Positions 18,806-27,791 of a DNA stretch of 64,000 nt are shown in pieces (the first letter of the stretch is position 1; every line of letters starts with the position of its first letter). Below the pieces are notes generated by a model. It saw only the letters and a program-made list of their open reading frames with translations. It made no database searches and was not told the origin of the DNA. The stretch is from contig NZ_KB895548.1 of assembly GCF_000374925.1 (NCBI RefSeq), positions 62,001 through 126,000 of the forward strand, given 5' to 3'. Source of the stretch: Arthrobacter sp. 131MFCol6.1 (GTDB lineage: Bacteria; Actinomycetota; Actinomycetes; Actinomycetales; Micrococcaceae). The translations under genes were made by a program, and so were the position numbers.

Positions 18806-21658
18806 GTGAAGACTCCGAAGTTCCAGCCGCTGGGGCGGGCCGCTGCGGCCCTCGCGATTGCGCTTGCCGGTACCCTGCCTGCCTTTGCGTTCACCGCAGT
18901 CCCGGCAATGGCCGAAGCCAACGCCCCGGCCCCTGCCCCTGCCGGCTCGGCGCCGTCGACGGTCTCGACGGCGGTCCCGGTGCCGGCGGCTAGCCCTACC
19001 CCGGCCGCGCCGGACCCGGCGCCGTCGACGGTCTCGACGGCGGTCCCGGTGCCGGCGCCGTCTGACGCGCCTTTGGCCGGTTCTTCTGCGGTGCCGTCCG
19101 CGACGCCGATCAGCGATGCCGGCCTCGCCGAGGCCGTGCGGCGGGACCTTGGCATGACCCTTGCGGAATTCGACGCCGCCGGTGCCCTTGCCCGCCGGGC
19201 CGCCGACGCCGCACCCTCTCTGCGGGCGCTCCCCGGCTATGTGGGGATCAGCCTCTCCGGCGGCAAGATCGCGGTTGAAGGCAGCGGCCCCGAGCTCCGT
19301 GCCCGCGTGGCCGAACTGAACCGGTCCGGCCACGCCGACTTCGTGCTTGCCGCCCCTGCGGCCGCCGCCGTTGTTCCCTCGGCCGCGGAGCTGCTGGCCT
19401 CCAGCACCCAGCAACTGTTCGAGGCCTACGTCCGCGAGGTCGGGACCGCCGGGCTCCAGGCCGTCACCTACACCGACGGCCACTTCGTCATCCGCGCCGG
19501 CGGCACCAACACGGCGCAGTCCGTTCCCGCCTCCGGCGCCGTTCCTGCCGCCGGATTGAATCTGCAGCCGGCGGGAGAGCCGGGCACGAAGATGTCCCCG
19601 GCCGAGTTCGTGGCCCGCTACTCCAACGTGACGCTGGAACAAGGATCGCGGGTCACCACCGAAGAGGACTTCTTTGGCGGCCAGGGCTACATCGTTGACG
19701 GACGCACGCTCTGTTCGGCCGGGTTCGGGGCCTTCAGCCCCGCGGGCGAGCCCGTGGTCCTGACCGCCGGGCACTGCGCCGGTGACGGCGCCGCGAAGCA
19801 GGCCGAGATCGAAGATCCGGCGGGGGCGCCAGCGGCCGGGGGCGCCGGTTCGGGCGCGGCCGCCGGGATCCTGGGCACATTCGGGTTCAGCCAGTTCGGC
19901 GGCTCCGGCAATTCCAGGGTTGCGTCGGACGGCACCAACGTCGGCACGGACATCACCGTCCTCCAAGGCATCAGGAGTGGCCTGGACCTCCAGCCCGCCG
20001 TCACCCGATGGGACAATCCTGCCGATCCGGGGCCGACGTCCGTGAAGATCGTGGGAACTGTGGCGCCCTTCCAAGGCCAGCCCGTGTGCCGTTCCGGCCG
20101 GACCACCGGGTGGAGGTGCGGCACGGTGGACTCGGTCGGCATCTGGGCCATCCCTGGGCCAAATTCACTGCCGCCGGACTATGACAACGATCTCCGGGCG
20201 GTCCGGGGCTTCGACTCGACGTCCGTCACCTCCGGCGGCGGGGACTCCGGCGGACCGTGGATCAGCGGGAACTTCGCTGTCGGGCTGCACACAGGGGCGG
20301 AAAGTACCGACGAAGGCGTCCAGACACGGGCCATCGCGACCACCCTCGAGGACGCCATGGGCCAAGTCCCCGGCGGTGTCCAGCTGCAACTGTTCCTGGC
20401 CAAGCCAACGCTCGCGGCGGCCTCCAACGGAACCGTCACAGCCGGTGAGCGGATTGCCGGGCACATCGATGCCGGTCCGGCCTCTGTGGTGGCTCCGAAT
20501 TCCAAGGTCCGCATCACCGTCCTGAACCAGAAACCGGGCCAGACCTCCGGCCAGAAGGACGGCCAGCCCTTGGAAGTGCCGGTCGACGCGTCGGGAAACT
20601 GGCAGTTCCCCGCACCGTCGTCGGCCGGGCCCTTCAAGTTCTCCGCTGAAACCGTGAACGGCTTCAGCGGCTCCGGCGCAGTCGCCTTGTCCGTCGACGT
20701 CTCCAGCCTCGCGGCTCCGGCCATCACCTCACCGGTGGACGGCCAGCCGGACGGCCCCGGACTCACCGCCATCGAAACCATCGAGGGCACCGGAGAAGCC
20801 GGAGGCACAGTGCAGCTCTCCGGCGACTTCACCGGGACCGGACTCGTCGACGCAGACGGCCGCTGGAGCATCAACGTGGCCGATCAGCCGGTCTTCGGAA
20901 AAATTTCGGTCACGGCCGTGCTCACGGACCCCGGAGAAGTGGACAGTCCCGCGGTGACCCGCACCTACTCCGTCATTCCGCCCGCACCGGCGGTGTCGAA
21001 CCTCAGGGACGGCAAACACCTGCGCCAGGACGCCCTGCCAGCGACCATCTCCGGCAGGGCAATTGATGGCGCCGACGTGGCCGTGGCGGTGGACGGCGTT
21101 GCTGTTGACTCCGTGCAGGCCGGTTCCGGTTCCGGAGCGGCGGAGACCGCGCTTGAGCCCGGGATCACGCAGACCTCGGCCGGCAGTGCCCGGTGGAGTG
21201 TCCCGTTCCCCGCAGAACTTGCCGCCGGAGCGCACACCGTGACCGTGACGCAAGCCATTGACGGTGTCGCATCGTTGCCGGCAGCCGTGGCATTCGTTGT
21301 CGATGCCGCGCCTGCTTCCGGGGGCACCCCGGCCGGCACGCCGGGATCCGGGAAACCGGGAGCCGGGACGCCGGCAACGCCCGGCCAGCCGGCAGTCCCG
21401 CAGCAGCCGGCCAACCCCGCCGGGGCTCCCGCCGGACCGGCCAAACCGGTGCAGGCTCCCGCCCCGCCGTCGGACACCTCCGTCAGCGTGGGCGGCACAG
21501 CACCGGACAACACAGCACCTGGCAACACGCCGGGCACCGCAGACCAGTTGGCGAGCACGGGCGCCGGCGGGCTTCTGCCTGTCGCCGGGCTCGGTGCCGG
21601 GGCCCTGCTGCTCGGCGCGGCCTTCGTGGCGTTCGGCCGGCGCCGGGCGGTGCGGTAG
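18806..21658 (+). CDS. Cell-wall-anchored chymotrypsin-like serine protease with LASTG motif
   Basis: Large surface protein of 950 aa starting with GTG. Layout: signal peptide (to about residue 36), Pro/Ala/Ser linker with a duplicated APSTVSTAVPVPA unit, a propeptide-like region (about 100-255), an S1 protease domain with triad H323 (TAGHC), D382 (GTDI) and S481 (GGGDSGGPW). Three Ig-like/Big modules (about 530-830) and a Pro/Gly-rich wall-spanning stretch follow. The C terminus has LASTG (915-919), a hydrophobic segment and a GRRRAVR tail. LAXTG is the recognition motif of class E sortases of high-GC Gram-positives. Substrate unknown. Confidence 0.9.
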   Translation: MKTPKFQPLGRAAAALAIALAGTLPAFAFTAVPAMAEANAPAPAPAGSAPSTVSTAVPVPAASPTPAAPDPAPSTVSTAVPVPAPSDAPLAGSSAVPSATPISDAGLAEAVRRDLGMTLAEFDAAGALARRAADAAPSLRALPGYVGISLSGGKIAVEGSGPELRARVAELNRSGHADFVLAAPAAAAVVPSAAELLASSTQQLFEAYVREVGTAGLQAVTYTDGHFVIRAGGTNTAQSVPASGAVPAAGLNLQPAGEPGTKMSPAEFVARYSNVTLEQGSRVTTEEDFFGGQGYIVDGRTLCSAGFGAFSPAGEPVVLTAGHCAGDGAAKQAEIEDPAGAPAAGGAGSGAAAGILGTFGFSQFGGSGNSRVASDGTNVGTDITVLQGIRSGLDLQPAVTRWDNPADPGPTSVKIVGTVAPFQGQPVCRSGRTTGWRCGTVDSVGIWAIPGPNSLPPDYDNDLRAVRGFDSTSVTSGGGDSGGPWISGNFAVGLHTGAESTDEGVQTRAIATTLEDAMGQVPGGVQLQLFLAKPTLAAASNGTVTAGERIAGHIDAGPASVVAPNSKVRITVLNQKPGQTSGQKDGQPLEVPVDASGNWQFPAPSSAGPFKFSAETVNGFSGSGAVALSVDVSSLAAPAITSPVDGQPDGPGLTAIETIEGTGEAGGTVQLSGDFTGTGLVDADGRWSINVADQPVFGKISVTAVLTDPGEVDSPAVTRTYSVIPPAPAVSNLRDGKHLRQDALPATISGRAIDGADVAVAVDGVAVDSVQAGSGSGAAETALEPGITQTSAGSARWSVPFPAELAAGAHTVTVTQAIDGVASLPAAVAFVVDAAPASGGTPAGTPGSGKPGAGTPATPGQPAVPQQPANPAGAPAGPAKPVQAPAPPSDTSVSVGGTAPDNTAPGNTPGTADQLASTGAGGLLPVAGLGAGALLLGAAFVAFGRRRAVR
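18949..19057 (+). repeat. 40-bp direct repeat in the protease linker
   Basis: Identical 40-base copies at 18949-18988 and 19018-19057 (period 69) encode the repeated APSTVSTAVPVPA linker. The exact identity suggests recent slippage or duplication. Confidence 0.85.
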
Positions 21659-21691
21659 CAGGGGCTCCAAGCCCGGGCTCGCCGGAAACCT

Positions 21692-21723
21692 GCGGGGTCG
21701 CCGTACGGCTACGGCGACCCCGC
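21692..21723. terminator. Palindromic terminator/repeat after the protease gene
   Basis: Perfect 14-base arms (21692-21705 and 21710-21723), followed by GAGTTTT. The flanks and arms (GCTCGCCGG..., GCGGGGTCGCCG) recur at 23156-23202 on the other side of the flavohemoglobin gene, so it is also a member of a dispersed palindrome family. Confidence 0.75.
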
Positions 21724-21770
21724 GAGTTTTGGGCGAATCCGCGCGATAGGGACAGAACAGCCCGCCGCGG

Positions 21771-22988
21771 TTACTGGAAGTCGGCCAGCCAGAGATCCGG
21801 GCCGAAAACCTCGTATTGAATGTCCTTGGCAGGGACGCCACCGGCAATCAGGGCGCTCCGAACCGACTTCAGGAACGGCAGGGGACCGCAGAGGTAGTAC
21901 TCGGCGTCGTCGGGGAGTTCAACGTCGCTGACGTCCATGAAACCGGAGAACACGGACCCGGTCGCCTCTCCGGCCTCCGCTGCTTCCGCGGGTGTCAGGA
22001 ACCACGTCTTCAGGGTCCCGTCCGCGAGTTTCGCGAGATCCTCCGTAACCTGCGCGCGGAGCGGGAAGGTTGCCTCGCTGTCATCGGCATGCAGGAGCAT
22101 CACCTGGCGTCGCGACCCGGACTGCACGAGGTGGGAGAGCATTCCGGCCATGGGCGTGATGCCGATTCCGGCGCTGGCCATGACCAGGGGCCGGTCCGTG
22201 TACTCCAGCACTACGTCGCCGAACGGTGCTGAGAGCACCACTTCGTCGCCCACCTGGACATCGTTGTGGAGCAGCGTGGACATCTCGCCGTCGGGAGTCG
22301 GAAGTCCGTGGACCCTCTTGACGGCGAATTGCCGGTGCTGGCCGTCGTCGGCCTTGGTCAGGCTGTATTGCCGGGGCTGCTGTACGCCGTCGGGCATGGT
22401 CATCTTGAGAGTCACGTACTGCCCGGGCAGGGACGGTTTGACGTCCCGCTCGTCGGTCCGTTCGACGACGAACGAGACGACGTCGGCGGTCTCCTGGATC
22501 CGCTGCACCACCCGCCACGTCCGCCAAATGGTCTCGGGGGAGAGGTGCACTGCGTTGTACAGCCCGCGCTCCTTGTTGATGAGCAGGTTCGCCATCAGCC
22601 AGTAGACCTCGTCCCAGGCCGCGGCGACCTCGGGCGTGACCGCATCCCCCAGAACGTCCACGATCGCCCACATGAGGTGGTCGTGGACAATCTGGTACTG
22701 GTCCGGGCTCAGTCCCAGCGAGACGTGTTTGTGGGCCACCCGGGAGAGCAGATGGTCCGGCACCTGGTCCGGTTTCTCCACGAGCATTCCGGCGAATGCC
22801 GCGATGGATCCTGCGAGTGCCTGCTGCTGGCGGCCGTCCGCCTGGTTTCCCCGGTTGAACAGCCCGTCCAGGAGATCCGGCTGCGCCTCGAACATATGTT
22901 TGTAGAAGCGCTTGGCGATCTCCTCGATGTGCTCGCCAACCACGGGAAGCGTTGCCTGGATGACGGGAAGTGAGGTGTCTGAGAGCAT
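21771..22988 (-). CDS. hmp: Flavohemoglobin (nitric oxide dioxygenase)
   Basis: Detoxifies NO to nitrate using O2 and NAD(P)H. The 405-aa protein has a globin domain (1-140) with distal Y29 (RFYKHMF) and proximal H88 (VAHKHVSLGL). It continues into a ferredoxin-reductase module with FAD motif QPRQYSLT and NAD-binding MASAGIGITPMAGML, and ends with FGPDLW as in E. coli Hmp. It is a stand-alone gene flanked by two related palindromes. No NO-sensing operator is obvious. Confidence 0.95.
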   Translation of the reverse strand: MLSDTSLPVIQATLPVVGEHIEEIAKRFYKHMFEAQPDLLDGLFNRGNQADGRQQQALAGSIAAFAGMLVEKPDQVPDHLLSRVAHKHVSLGLSPDQYQIVHDHLMWAIVDVLGDAVTPEVAAAWDEVYWLMANLLINKERGLYNAVHLSPETIWRTWRVVQRIQETADVVSFVVERTDERDVKPSLPGQYVTLKMTMPDGVQQPRQYSLTKADDGQHRQFAVKRVHGLPTPDGEMSTLLHNDVQVGDEVVLSAPFGDVVLEYTDRPLVMASAGIGITPMAGMLSHLVQSGSRRQVMLLHADDSEATFPLRAQVTEDLAKLADGTLKTWFLTPAEAAEAGEATGSVFSGFMDVSDVELPDDAEYYLCGPLPFLKSVRSALIAGGVPAKDIQYEVFGPDLWLADFQ

Positions 22989-23170
22989 GGTGGATCCCTT
23001 CCGGTGAGACCGGTGATACCCAGCGGTGCCGGGCGACTCAGCACTTCCACGCTAACAGCCGGGGCAGCGGGCCTTCCGGGTCCATCGGCCCTACATCGCC
23101 GGCGGAGTCCGGTGTAGGCGGCTGCTCAGGCCCGGGTGATCAGCCGCAGGCCCCCGCTCGCCGGAACGCT

Positions 23171-23202
23171 GCGGGGTCGCCGGAAAGATACGGCGACCTC
23201 GC
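23171..23202. repeat. Second copy of the GCGGGGTCGCCG palindrome
   Basis: Arms 23171-23182 and 23191-23202 pair with one mismatch. The arm and its left flank (GCTCGCCGGAA) match the element at 21680-21723, and a further half-copy (TGGCGACCTCG) follows. Confidence 0.65.
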
Positions 23203-23237
23203 ACGGTTCTGGCGACCTCGAGGGGCGGGGCCCGTAC

Positions 23238-23654
23238 TCAGCCCTTGCGGTCCAGCAGCAGGTTGGTGATCCGCAGCGTGCAGATCCGCTGGCCGGCCTC
23301 GTTCGTGATCAGCACCTCGTGGGTGGTCAGGGTGCCGCCCAGATGGATGGGGGTTGCCGTGATCGTGATCAGTCCCTCGCGGGCCGACTTGTGGTGCGTG
23401 GCCGAGACGTCGACGCCCACCGCCGTCTTGCCCAGGGTGCTGGCGTGGATGACGGCGGCCCAGGATCCCACGGCCTCGCCCACGGCCAGTGAGGCGCCGC
23501 CGTGCAGGAGCCCGAACGACTGCCGGTTGCCCTCCACCGGCATGGTCGCCACCACGCGGTCCACGGACTCCTCGACGATCTTCACACCCATCTTCTCGTC
23601 GAGTTCCCCAAGGGTGATCTTCCACAAGTCGGTGCTGCCGGTCTCGGGCGTCAT
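23238..23654 (-). CDS. Hotdog-fold thioesterase (PaaI/EntH family)
   Basis: Acyl-CoA thioesterase of 138 aa with the hotdog signature LLHGGASLAVGEAVGSWAA, in which the Glu is the likely general base, and VSATHHKSAREG. It is divergent from paaZ across a PaaR-type operator, so it is probably co-regulated with phenylacetate genes. It may free CoA from dead-end thioesters. It differs from the longer PaaI at 38.1 kb. Confidence 0.88.
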   Translation of the reverse strand: MTPETGSTDLWKITLGELDEKMGVKIVEESVDRVVATMPVEGNRQSFGLLHGGASLAVGEAVGSWAAVIHASTLGKTAVGVDVSATHHKSAREGLITITATPIHLGGTLTTHEVLITNEAGQRICTLRITNLLLDRKG

Positions 23655-23748
23655 AGCGTCTCCTTTGTTGCCGCCCGGCCGGGGCCCGGACGGTCGGTGC
23701 CGCCGCGGCTAGTGTGCGGCAGGCCTCATTCATGTACTGTAGATCATA

Positions 23749-23770
23749 TTACCGAACGGACGGTCAGTAA
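23749..23770. promoter_or_regulatory. PaaR-type operator between thioesterase and paaZ
   Basis: A 22-bp inverted repeat of the form TTACCGAACG-GA-CGGTCAGTAA with few mismatches between arms. It closely fits the PaaR motif I recall for Corynebacterium glutamicum (ACCG-N2-CG-N2-CGGT core). It is 50 bases from the paaZ start. Confidence 0.82.
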
Positions 23771-23819
23771 TGTTCCGGCCGTGTTGATCTTGCTCCCCCG
23801 TTGGAAGGACCCGTCAACG

Positions 23820-25922
23820 ATGACCACCACAGCCGCACCCACAGTAGACACTGTCGAGATCGTTCCCAGTTTCATCCGGGGTTCCTGGTGGACTCCCGAC
23901 GCCACCTCCGCCGCCGGCGCGGCGCCGGTACTGGACGCCAGCACCGGCGAGCTCCTGGCGAAGGTGAGCACTGAGGGGCTCGACCTCGCCGCCGTCGTGG
24001 ATTATGGCCGCACCACCGGCCAGGCGGAACTTGGCACGCTGACCTTCCACCAGCGCGCGCTCAAGCTCAAGGAGCTGGCGCAGTACCTCAACGGCCGCCG
24101 CGAGGAGTTCTACGCGCTCTCGGCGCAAACCGGCGCCACCAAGATCGACTCCATGATCGACATCGACGGCGGCATCGGCGTCCTGTTCACCTTTGGGTCC
24201 AAGGGCCGCCGCGAGCTGCCCAACTCCCAGGTGGTGGTGGATGGCCCCATGGAGGTGCTGTCCCGCGACGGTTCGTTCGCCGGCGAGCACATCTACACCC
24301 GCATCCCCGGCGTCGCCGTGCAGATTAACGCCTTCAACTTCCCGGTCTGGGGCATGCTGGAGAAGCTTGCCCCGGCCTTCCTCGCCGGCGTCCCCACCAT
24401 CGTCAAGCCCGCCACCCCCACCGGGTACGTGGCCGCGGCCGTGGTCAAGGCGATCGACGAATCCGGCATCCTGCCCACCGGCTCGCTGCAGCTGATTTCC
24501 GGCTCCGTCCGCACCCTGCTGGACCACCTGGACTACCGCGACCTCGTGGCCTTCACCGGCTCCGCCTCGACCGCCAACACGCTCAAGTCCCACCCCAATG
24601 TGGTCAAGGGCGGGGTCCGCTTCACCTCGGAGACCGACTCGCTCAACGCCGCGATCCTGGGCCCGGACGCCGTCAAGGGCACACCTGAATTCGACGCCTT
24701 CATCAAGTCCCTCGTCACCGAGATGACCGCCAAGGCCGGCCAGAAATGCACCTCGATCCGCCGCGCAATCGTGCCGCAGGACCTCGTCGCCGACGTCACC
24801 GCGGCCGTGGGGGACCGCATCCGCGAACGCGTGGTGCTCGGTGATCCCCGCGCCGAGGGCGTCACCATGGGCGCCCTGGCCTCCCTCGAGCAGCTCGCCG
24901 ACGTGCGCGCCGCCGTCCAGTCCATGCTCGACGCCGGCGGGGAGCTCGCCTACGGCACGCTCGATGCGCCCAAGGTCACCAGCGCGGACGGCAGCATCGG
25001 CGTCGTTGACGGCGGCGCCTTCATGTCCCCGGTCCTGCTGAACTGGGCCAACCCGGAGGCCGAGGAGGTCCACTCGCTCGAGGCCTTCGGCCCGGTGTCC
25101 TCGGTGATCGGCTACACGGACCTGGCCGACGCCGTCCGCCTCGCCGCCCGCGGCGGCGGCTCTCTCGTCGCCTCGGTCTGCACGAACAATCCCGCCGTGG
25201 CCCAGCAGCTGGTCACCGGTATCGCGGCCCACCACGGCCGTGTGCTCATGCTCAACCGCGAGGACGCCCGCAGCTCCACCGGCCACGGCTCCCCGGTCCC
25301 GCACCTGGTCCACGGAGGTCCCGGCCGCGCCGGCGGCGGCGAAGAGCTCGGCGGCATCCGCTCGGTGATGCACCACATGCAGCGCACCGCCATCCAGGGC
25401 TCGCCGAACATGCTCACCGCCGTCACCGGGGTGTGGCACACCGGCGCCGACCGCAACTTCACGCTCGAGACCGAGGGCCAGCACCCGTTCCGGAAATCCC
25501 TGGCCACGCTGCACATCGGCGACGCCATCCGCTCGGAGCTGCGTGAGGTCTCGCTGGAGGAAATCACCAAGTTCGCGAACTCCACCGGCGACACCTTCTA
25601 CGCCCACACCAACCAGGAAGCCGCCGCGGCCAACCCCTTCTTCCCGGGCATCGTGGCGCACGGCTACCTCCTGCTCAGCTGGGCCGCCGGCCTGTTCGTG
25701 GAGCCCGCACCGGGCCCGGTCCTGGCCAACTACGGGCTGGAGAGCCTGCGGTTCATCACCCCGGTGGCTGCGGGTGACTCCATCCGGGTGACCCTGACGG
25801 CCAAGAAGATCACCCCGCGCGAGACCGACGAATACGGCGAGGTGGCCTGGGACGCCGTCTTGACCAACCAGAACGACGAAATCGTGGCGACCTACGACGT
25901 CCTGACCCTCGTCGAGAAGTAG
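23820..25922 (+). CDS. paaZ: Oxepin-CoA hydrolase / 3-oxo-5,6-dehydrosuberyl-CoA semialdehyde dehydrogenase PaaZ
   Basis: Bifunctional ring-opening enzyme of the phenylacetate pathway, 700 aa. The N-terminal aldehyde dehydrogenase (1-530) has E271 (SETDSLN) and C310 (GQKCTS). The C-terminal MaoC-type hydratase (about 545-700) has D591 and H596 in GDTFYAH. Both pairs align with the catalytic residues of E. coli PaaZ, and STGHGSPVPHLVHGGPGRA is nearly identical to it. The ATG at 23820 is chosen because the operator lies just upstream; the open frame further 5' is antisense to the thioesterase gene. Confidence 0.96.
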   Translation: MTTTAAPTVDTVEIVPSFIRGSWWTPDATSAAGAAPVLDASTGELLAKVSTEGLDLAAVVDYGRTTGQAELGTLTFHQRALKLKELAQYLNGRREEFYALSAQTGATKIDSMIDIDGGIGVLFTFGSKGRRELPNSQVVVDGPMEVLSRDGSFAGEHIYTRIPGVAVQINAFNFPVWGMLEKLAPAFLAGVPTIVKPATPTGYVAAAVVKAIDESGILPTGSLQLISGSVRTLLDHLDYRDLVAFTGSASTANTLKSHPNVVKGGVRFTSETDSLNAAILGPDAVKGTPEFDAFIKSLVTEMTAKAGQKCTSIRRAIVPQDLVADVTAAVGDRIRERVVLGDPRAEGVTMGALASLEQLADVRAAVQSMLDAGGELAYGTLDAPKVTSADGSIGVVDGGAFMSPVLLNWANPEAEEVHSLEAFGPVSSVIGYTDLADAVRLAARGGGSLVASVCTNNPAVAQQLVTGIAAHHGRVLMLNREDARSSTGHGSPVPHLVHGGPGRAGGGEELGGIRSVMHHMQRTAIQGSPNMLTAVTGVWHTGADRNFTLETEGQHPFRKSLATLHIGDAIRSELREVSLEEITKFANSTGDTFYAHTNQEAAAANPFFPGIVAHGYLLLSWAAGLFVEPAPGPVLANYGLESLRFITPVAAGDSIRVTLTAKKITPRETDEYGEVAWDAVLTNQNDEIVATYDVLTLVEK

Positions 25923-25929
25923 CCCGTCC

Positions 25930-26014
25930 GACGCTCCCTCACGTTGCGCTATCACTTGTGGCTGCCAAAAGGTCGAAATGGCCGCCACAAGTGATAGGGC
26001 AACCAGGGAGCGTC
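25930..26014. terminator. Long inverted repeat after paaZ
   Basis: Arms of about 35 bases (25930-25966 and 25981-26014) pair with a few mismatches and small indels. They include perfect blocks GACGCTCCCT and CTATCACTTGTGGC. It probably ends paaZ transcription. Its length suggests a dispersed palindromic element. Confidence 0.7.
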
Positions 26015-26089
26015 AGCTGTCCGCGGAGCAATTAGCGGGCTCTTTCCACCACGCTCCGGCGTAAAATCTTGCTCGTAGGAGGTGGCGAA

Positions 26090-26497
26090 ATGACCCTAGT
26101 ACTCAATAAAGCCACAACAGTCCTGCCAGTTGATGATGCAGCGCGTGCCCGGCATTTCTACGCGGACACTTTGGGGCTCCCGCACCGCGGCGTGGCAGAT
26201 GACGGAAGCGAATTGTTCGGCTCAGAAGGCGGCCCAATGCTGCAGCTGATGCCAGTCAAGGATGGAAAGCACTCAGAGCACACCACCCTGAGCTTCGAAG
26301 TCAACGAGATCGAGCGCACCGTCCAGGAAATGGAAGCCAAGGGCGTCATGTTCCAGGACTACGATCGCCCGGATCTCAAGACCGAGAACCACATTTGTAC
26401 AACAGATTCAGAGAAATGCGCCTGGTTCATGGACTCCGAGCACAATATTCTGTGCGTCCACGAGAACATCACCACGGCAGCTGATTACCAGCTCTAA
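26090..26497 (+). CDS. VOC (glyoxalase/bleomycin-resistance fold) protein
   Basis: A 135-aa protein of the vicinal oxygen chelate fold: LPVDDAARARHFYADTLGLP at the N terminus, GPMLQLMPV in the middle, and a C-terminal WFMDSEHNILCVHE. The ATG at 26090 has an excellent TAGGAGGTGG site. Base composition is slightly more AT-rich than its neighbours (for example AATAAAGCCACAACAG near the start), hinting at a different origin. Enzymatic role not assignable. Confidence 0.85.
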   Translation: MTLVLNKATTVLPVDDAARARHFYADTLGLPHRGVADDGSELFGSEGGPMLQLMPVKDGKHSEHTTLSFEVNEIERTVQEMEAKGVMFQDYDRPDLKTENHICTTDSEKCAWFMDSEHNILCVHENITTAADYQL

Positions 26498-26598
26498 ACG
26501 GCGGGCAACGGCGAGTTTTCGGGCGCTCCGGCTCAGCGGGGCGCCCTTTCTGTTGCCTGCGGTCATCCAGGGCGCCTCGCCAGTGGCTCGCAGGCTGG

Positions 26599-27000
26599 TC
26601 AGCGGCCGTTGTATTCGTCGTCGGTGATGTGCTCGCCCCACGTGGTGGTGGTCGCTGGGTCCTCGCCGTTCTGGAGCATGGCGATATGTTCCATGAAGCG
26701 GCCAGGTGCAGCTGCGTGCCAGTGCTCCTCGCCGGGCGGCGTGTAGAGCGTCTGGCCGGGGTGGACCTCGATGATCTTGCCGTCCCGGGTGCCGAAGCGG
26801 CCCACGCCCTGGGTGACGCGGAGGTACTGGCCGTGTTCGTGGGAGTGCCAGGCGGTGCGGGCTCCGGGCGCGAATCGGACGGTCACGACCACCAGCGTCT
26901 GATCCGGCTCGTGCGGGAGCGCGATCGGATCGAGCCAGACGTCGCCGGCGAACCGGGCCGGCGGGTTCTTCGAAGTGGGGACAGTGGGTTCGATGTTCAT
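26599..27000 (-). CDS. Cupin-domain protein
   Basis: Single-domain cupin of 133 aa. Motif 1 reads TAWHSHEHGQYLRVTQGVGRF, with the His-X-His-X-Glu-like metal ligands, and motif 2 reads HPGQTLYTPPGEEHWH. Last gene of a five-gene minus-strand operon, eight bases after the carboxymuconolactone-decarboxylase-like gene. Cupin plus CMD pairs are common next to aldo/keto reductases in actinobacteria, but their joint reaction is not established. Confidence 0.88.
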   Translation of the reverse strand: MNIEPTVPTSKNPPARFAGDVWLDPIALPHEPDQTLVVVTVRFAPGARTAWHSHEHGQYLRVTQGVGRFGTRDGKIIEVHPGQTLYTPPGEEHWHAAAPGRFMEHIAMLQNGEDPATTTTWGEHITDDEYNGR

Positions 27001-27008
27001 GGTGATCC

Positions 27009-27341
27009 TTACTTGCTCTCGGTGAAGAGTTGCTTGGCGACGCCCATGGCGGCCATGCCCTTGGGCCAGCCTGCGTAGAGCGTGACGTGGGTGATGGCTT
27101 CGATGAGTTCTTCCTGGGTGACGCCGTTCTCGATGGCGCGGCCAAGGTGGAAGCCGAGCTGTTCGGTGTTGCCGCCGGCCGTGAGTACGGCGACGGTGAT
27201 GAGGCTGCGGTCCCGGGCCGGAAGCTCCGGGCGGTTCCAGACGTCCGCGAAGAGGACGTCGTCGGTGAGCTCGGCGAGCTTCGGGGCGAAGTCTCCGAAC
27301 ATGTTCCGGCCTCCGCCGACCTGCTTGGGTTGGTCAGTCAT
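27009..27341 (-). CDS. Carboxymuconolactone decarboxylase family protein
   Basis: A 110-aa CMD/AhpD-fold protein: LPARDRSLITVAVLTAGGN, then LGFHLGRAIENGVTQEELIEAI and HVTLYAGWPKGM. The CXXC of AhpD peroxidase subunits is absent, so disulfide chemistry is unlikely. The ATG at 27341 has an AGAAGGAA site. Co-transcribed with the cupin gene. Confidence 0.88.
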   Translation of the reverse strand: MTDQPKQVGGGRNMFGDFAPKLAELTDDVLFADVWNRPELPARDRSLITVAVLTAGGNTEQLGFHLGRAIENGVTQEELIEAITHVTLYAGWPKGMAAMGVAKQLFTESK

Positions 27342-27428
27342 GATGTTCCTTCTTTCAGTGGAAGCACGATCTGCTCGATGTATGTTTTGGTGCATCCGCC
27401 CGTGGGACGGGCTGGCAGTGTCCAGCTG

Positions 27429-27791
27429 CTACCAGGTTGATGCGACCGTGCGTGCTATGACCCAGCCGTCGCCGCGGGGCTCGAACCAGGAACGCAGCGT
27501 CAGGCGCCACGTGGACCTGGATCCCCAGATCGTGGCGTCGGTGCGCGTGCGTGCAGTCAAGCCGGGCGCGGTCCCCTCCGCGTTGATGGTGGCCTCGACT
27601 GTTTCCATCCGGTGGTACTGCATCTGGCCGGATTCGATGGCGTCCAACCATTCCGCCTTGGACTGCACATATCCGGTCATGTGCGTGAGCGTGAAATCGT
27701 CGGCGAGGATGCTGTCCAGCTCCGCCAGGTCCCCGGCGACCATCGCCTGGCACAGGGCTTCATGCAGGGCCGCTACTGCCGCGGCGGTCAC
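27429..27791 (-). CDS. SnoaL/DUF4440-like (NTF2 fold) protein
   Basis: A 120-aa protein of the NTF2-like superfamily: AMVAGDLAELDSILADDFTLTHMTG at the front, and SWFEPRGDGWVIARTVAS at the end. Its start overlaps the aldo/keto reductase stop by four bases (ATGA), indicating coupled translation. Function unknown; family members include isomerases and small ligand-binding proteins. Confidence 0.85.
   Translation of the reverse strand: MTAAAVAALHEALCQAMVAGDLAELDSILADDFTLTHMTGYVQSKAEWLDAIESGQMQYHRMETVEATINAEGTAPGLTARTRTDATIWGSRSTWRLTLRSWFEPRGDGWVIARTVASTW

Noticed and set aside
23814..25988. A 724-codon minus-strand frame over paaZ
   Set aside because: Fully antisense to paaZ, with no recognisable domain and no plausible ribosome site.
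26090..26497. Recently acquired mobile cassette around the VOC gene
   Set aside because: Composition is only mildly AT-richer and no integrase, IS end or direct repeat flanks it.
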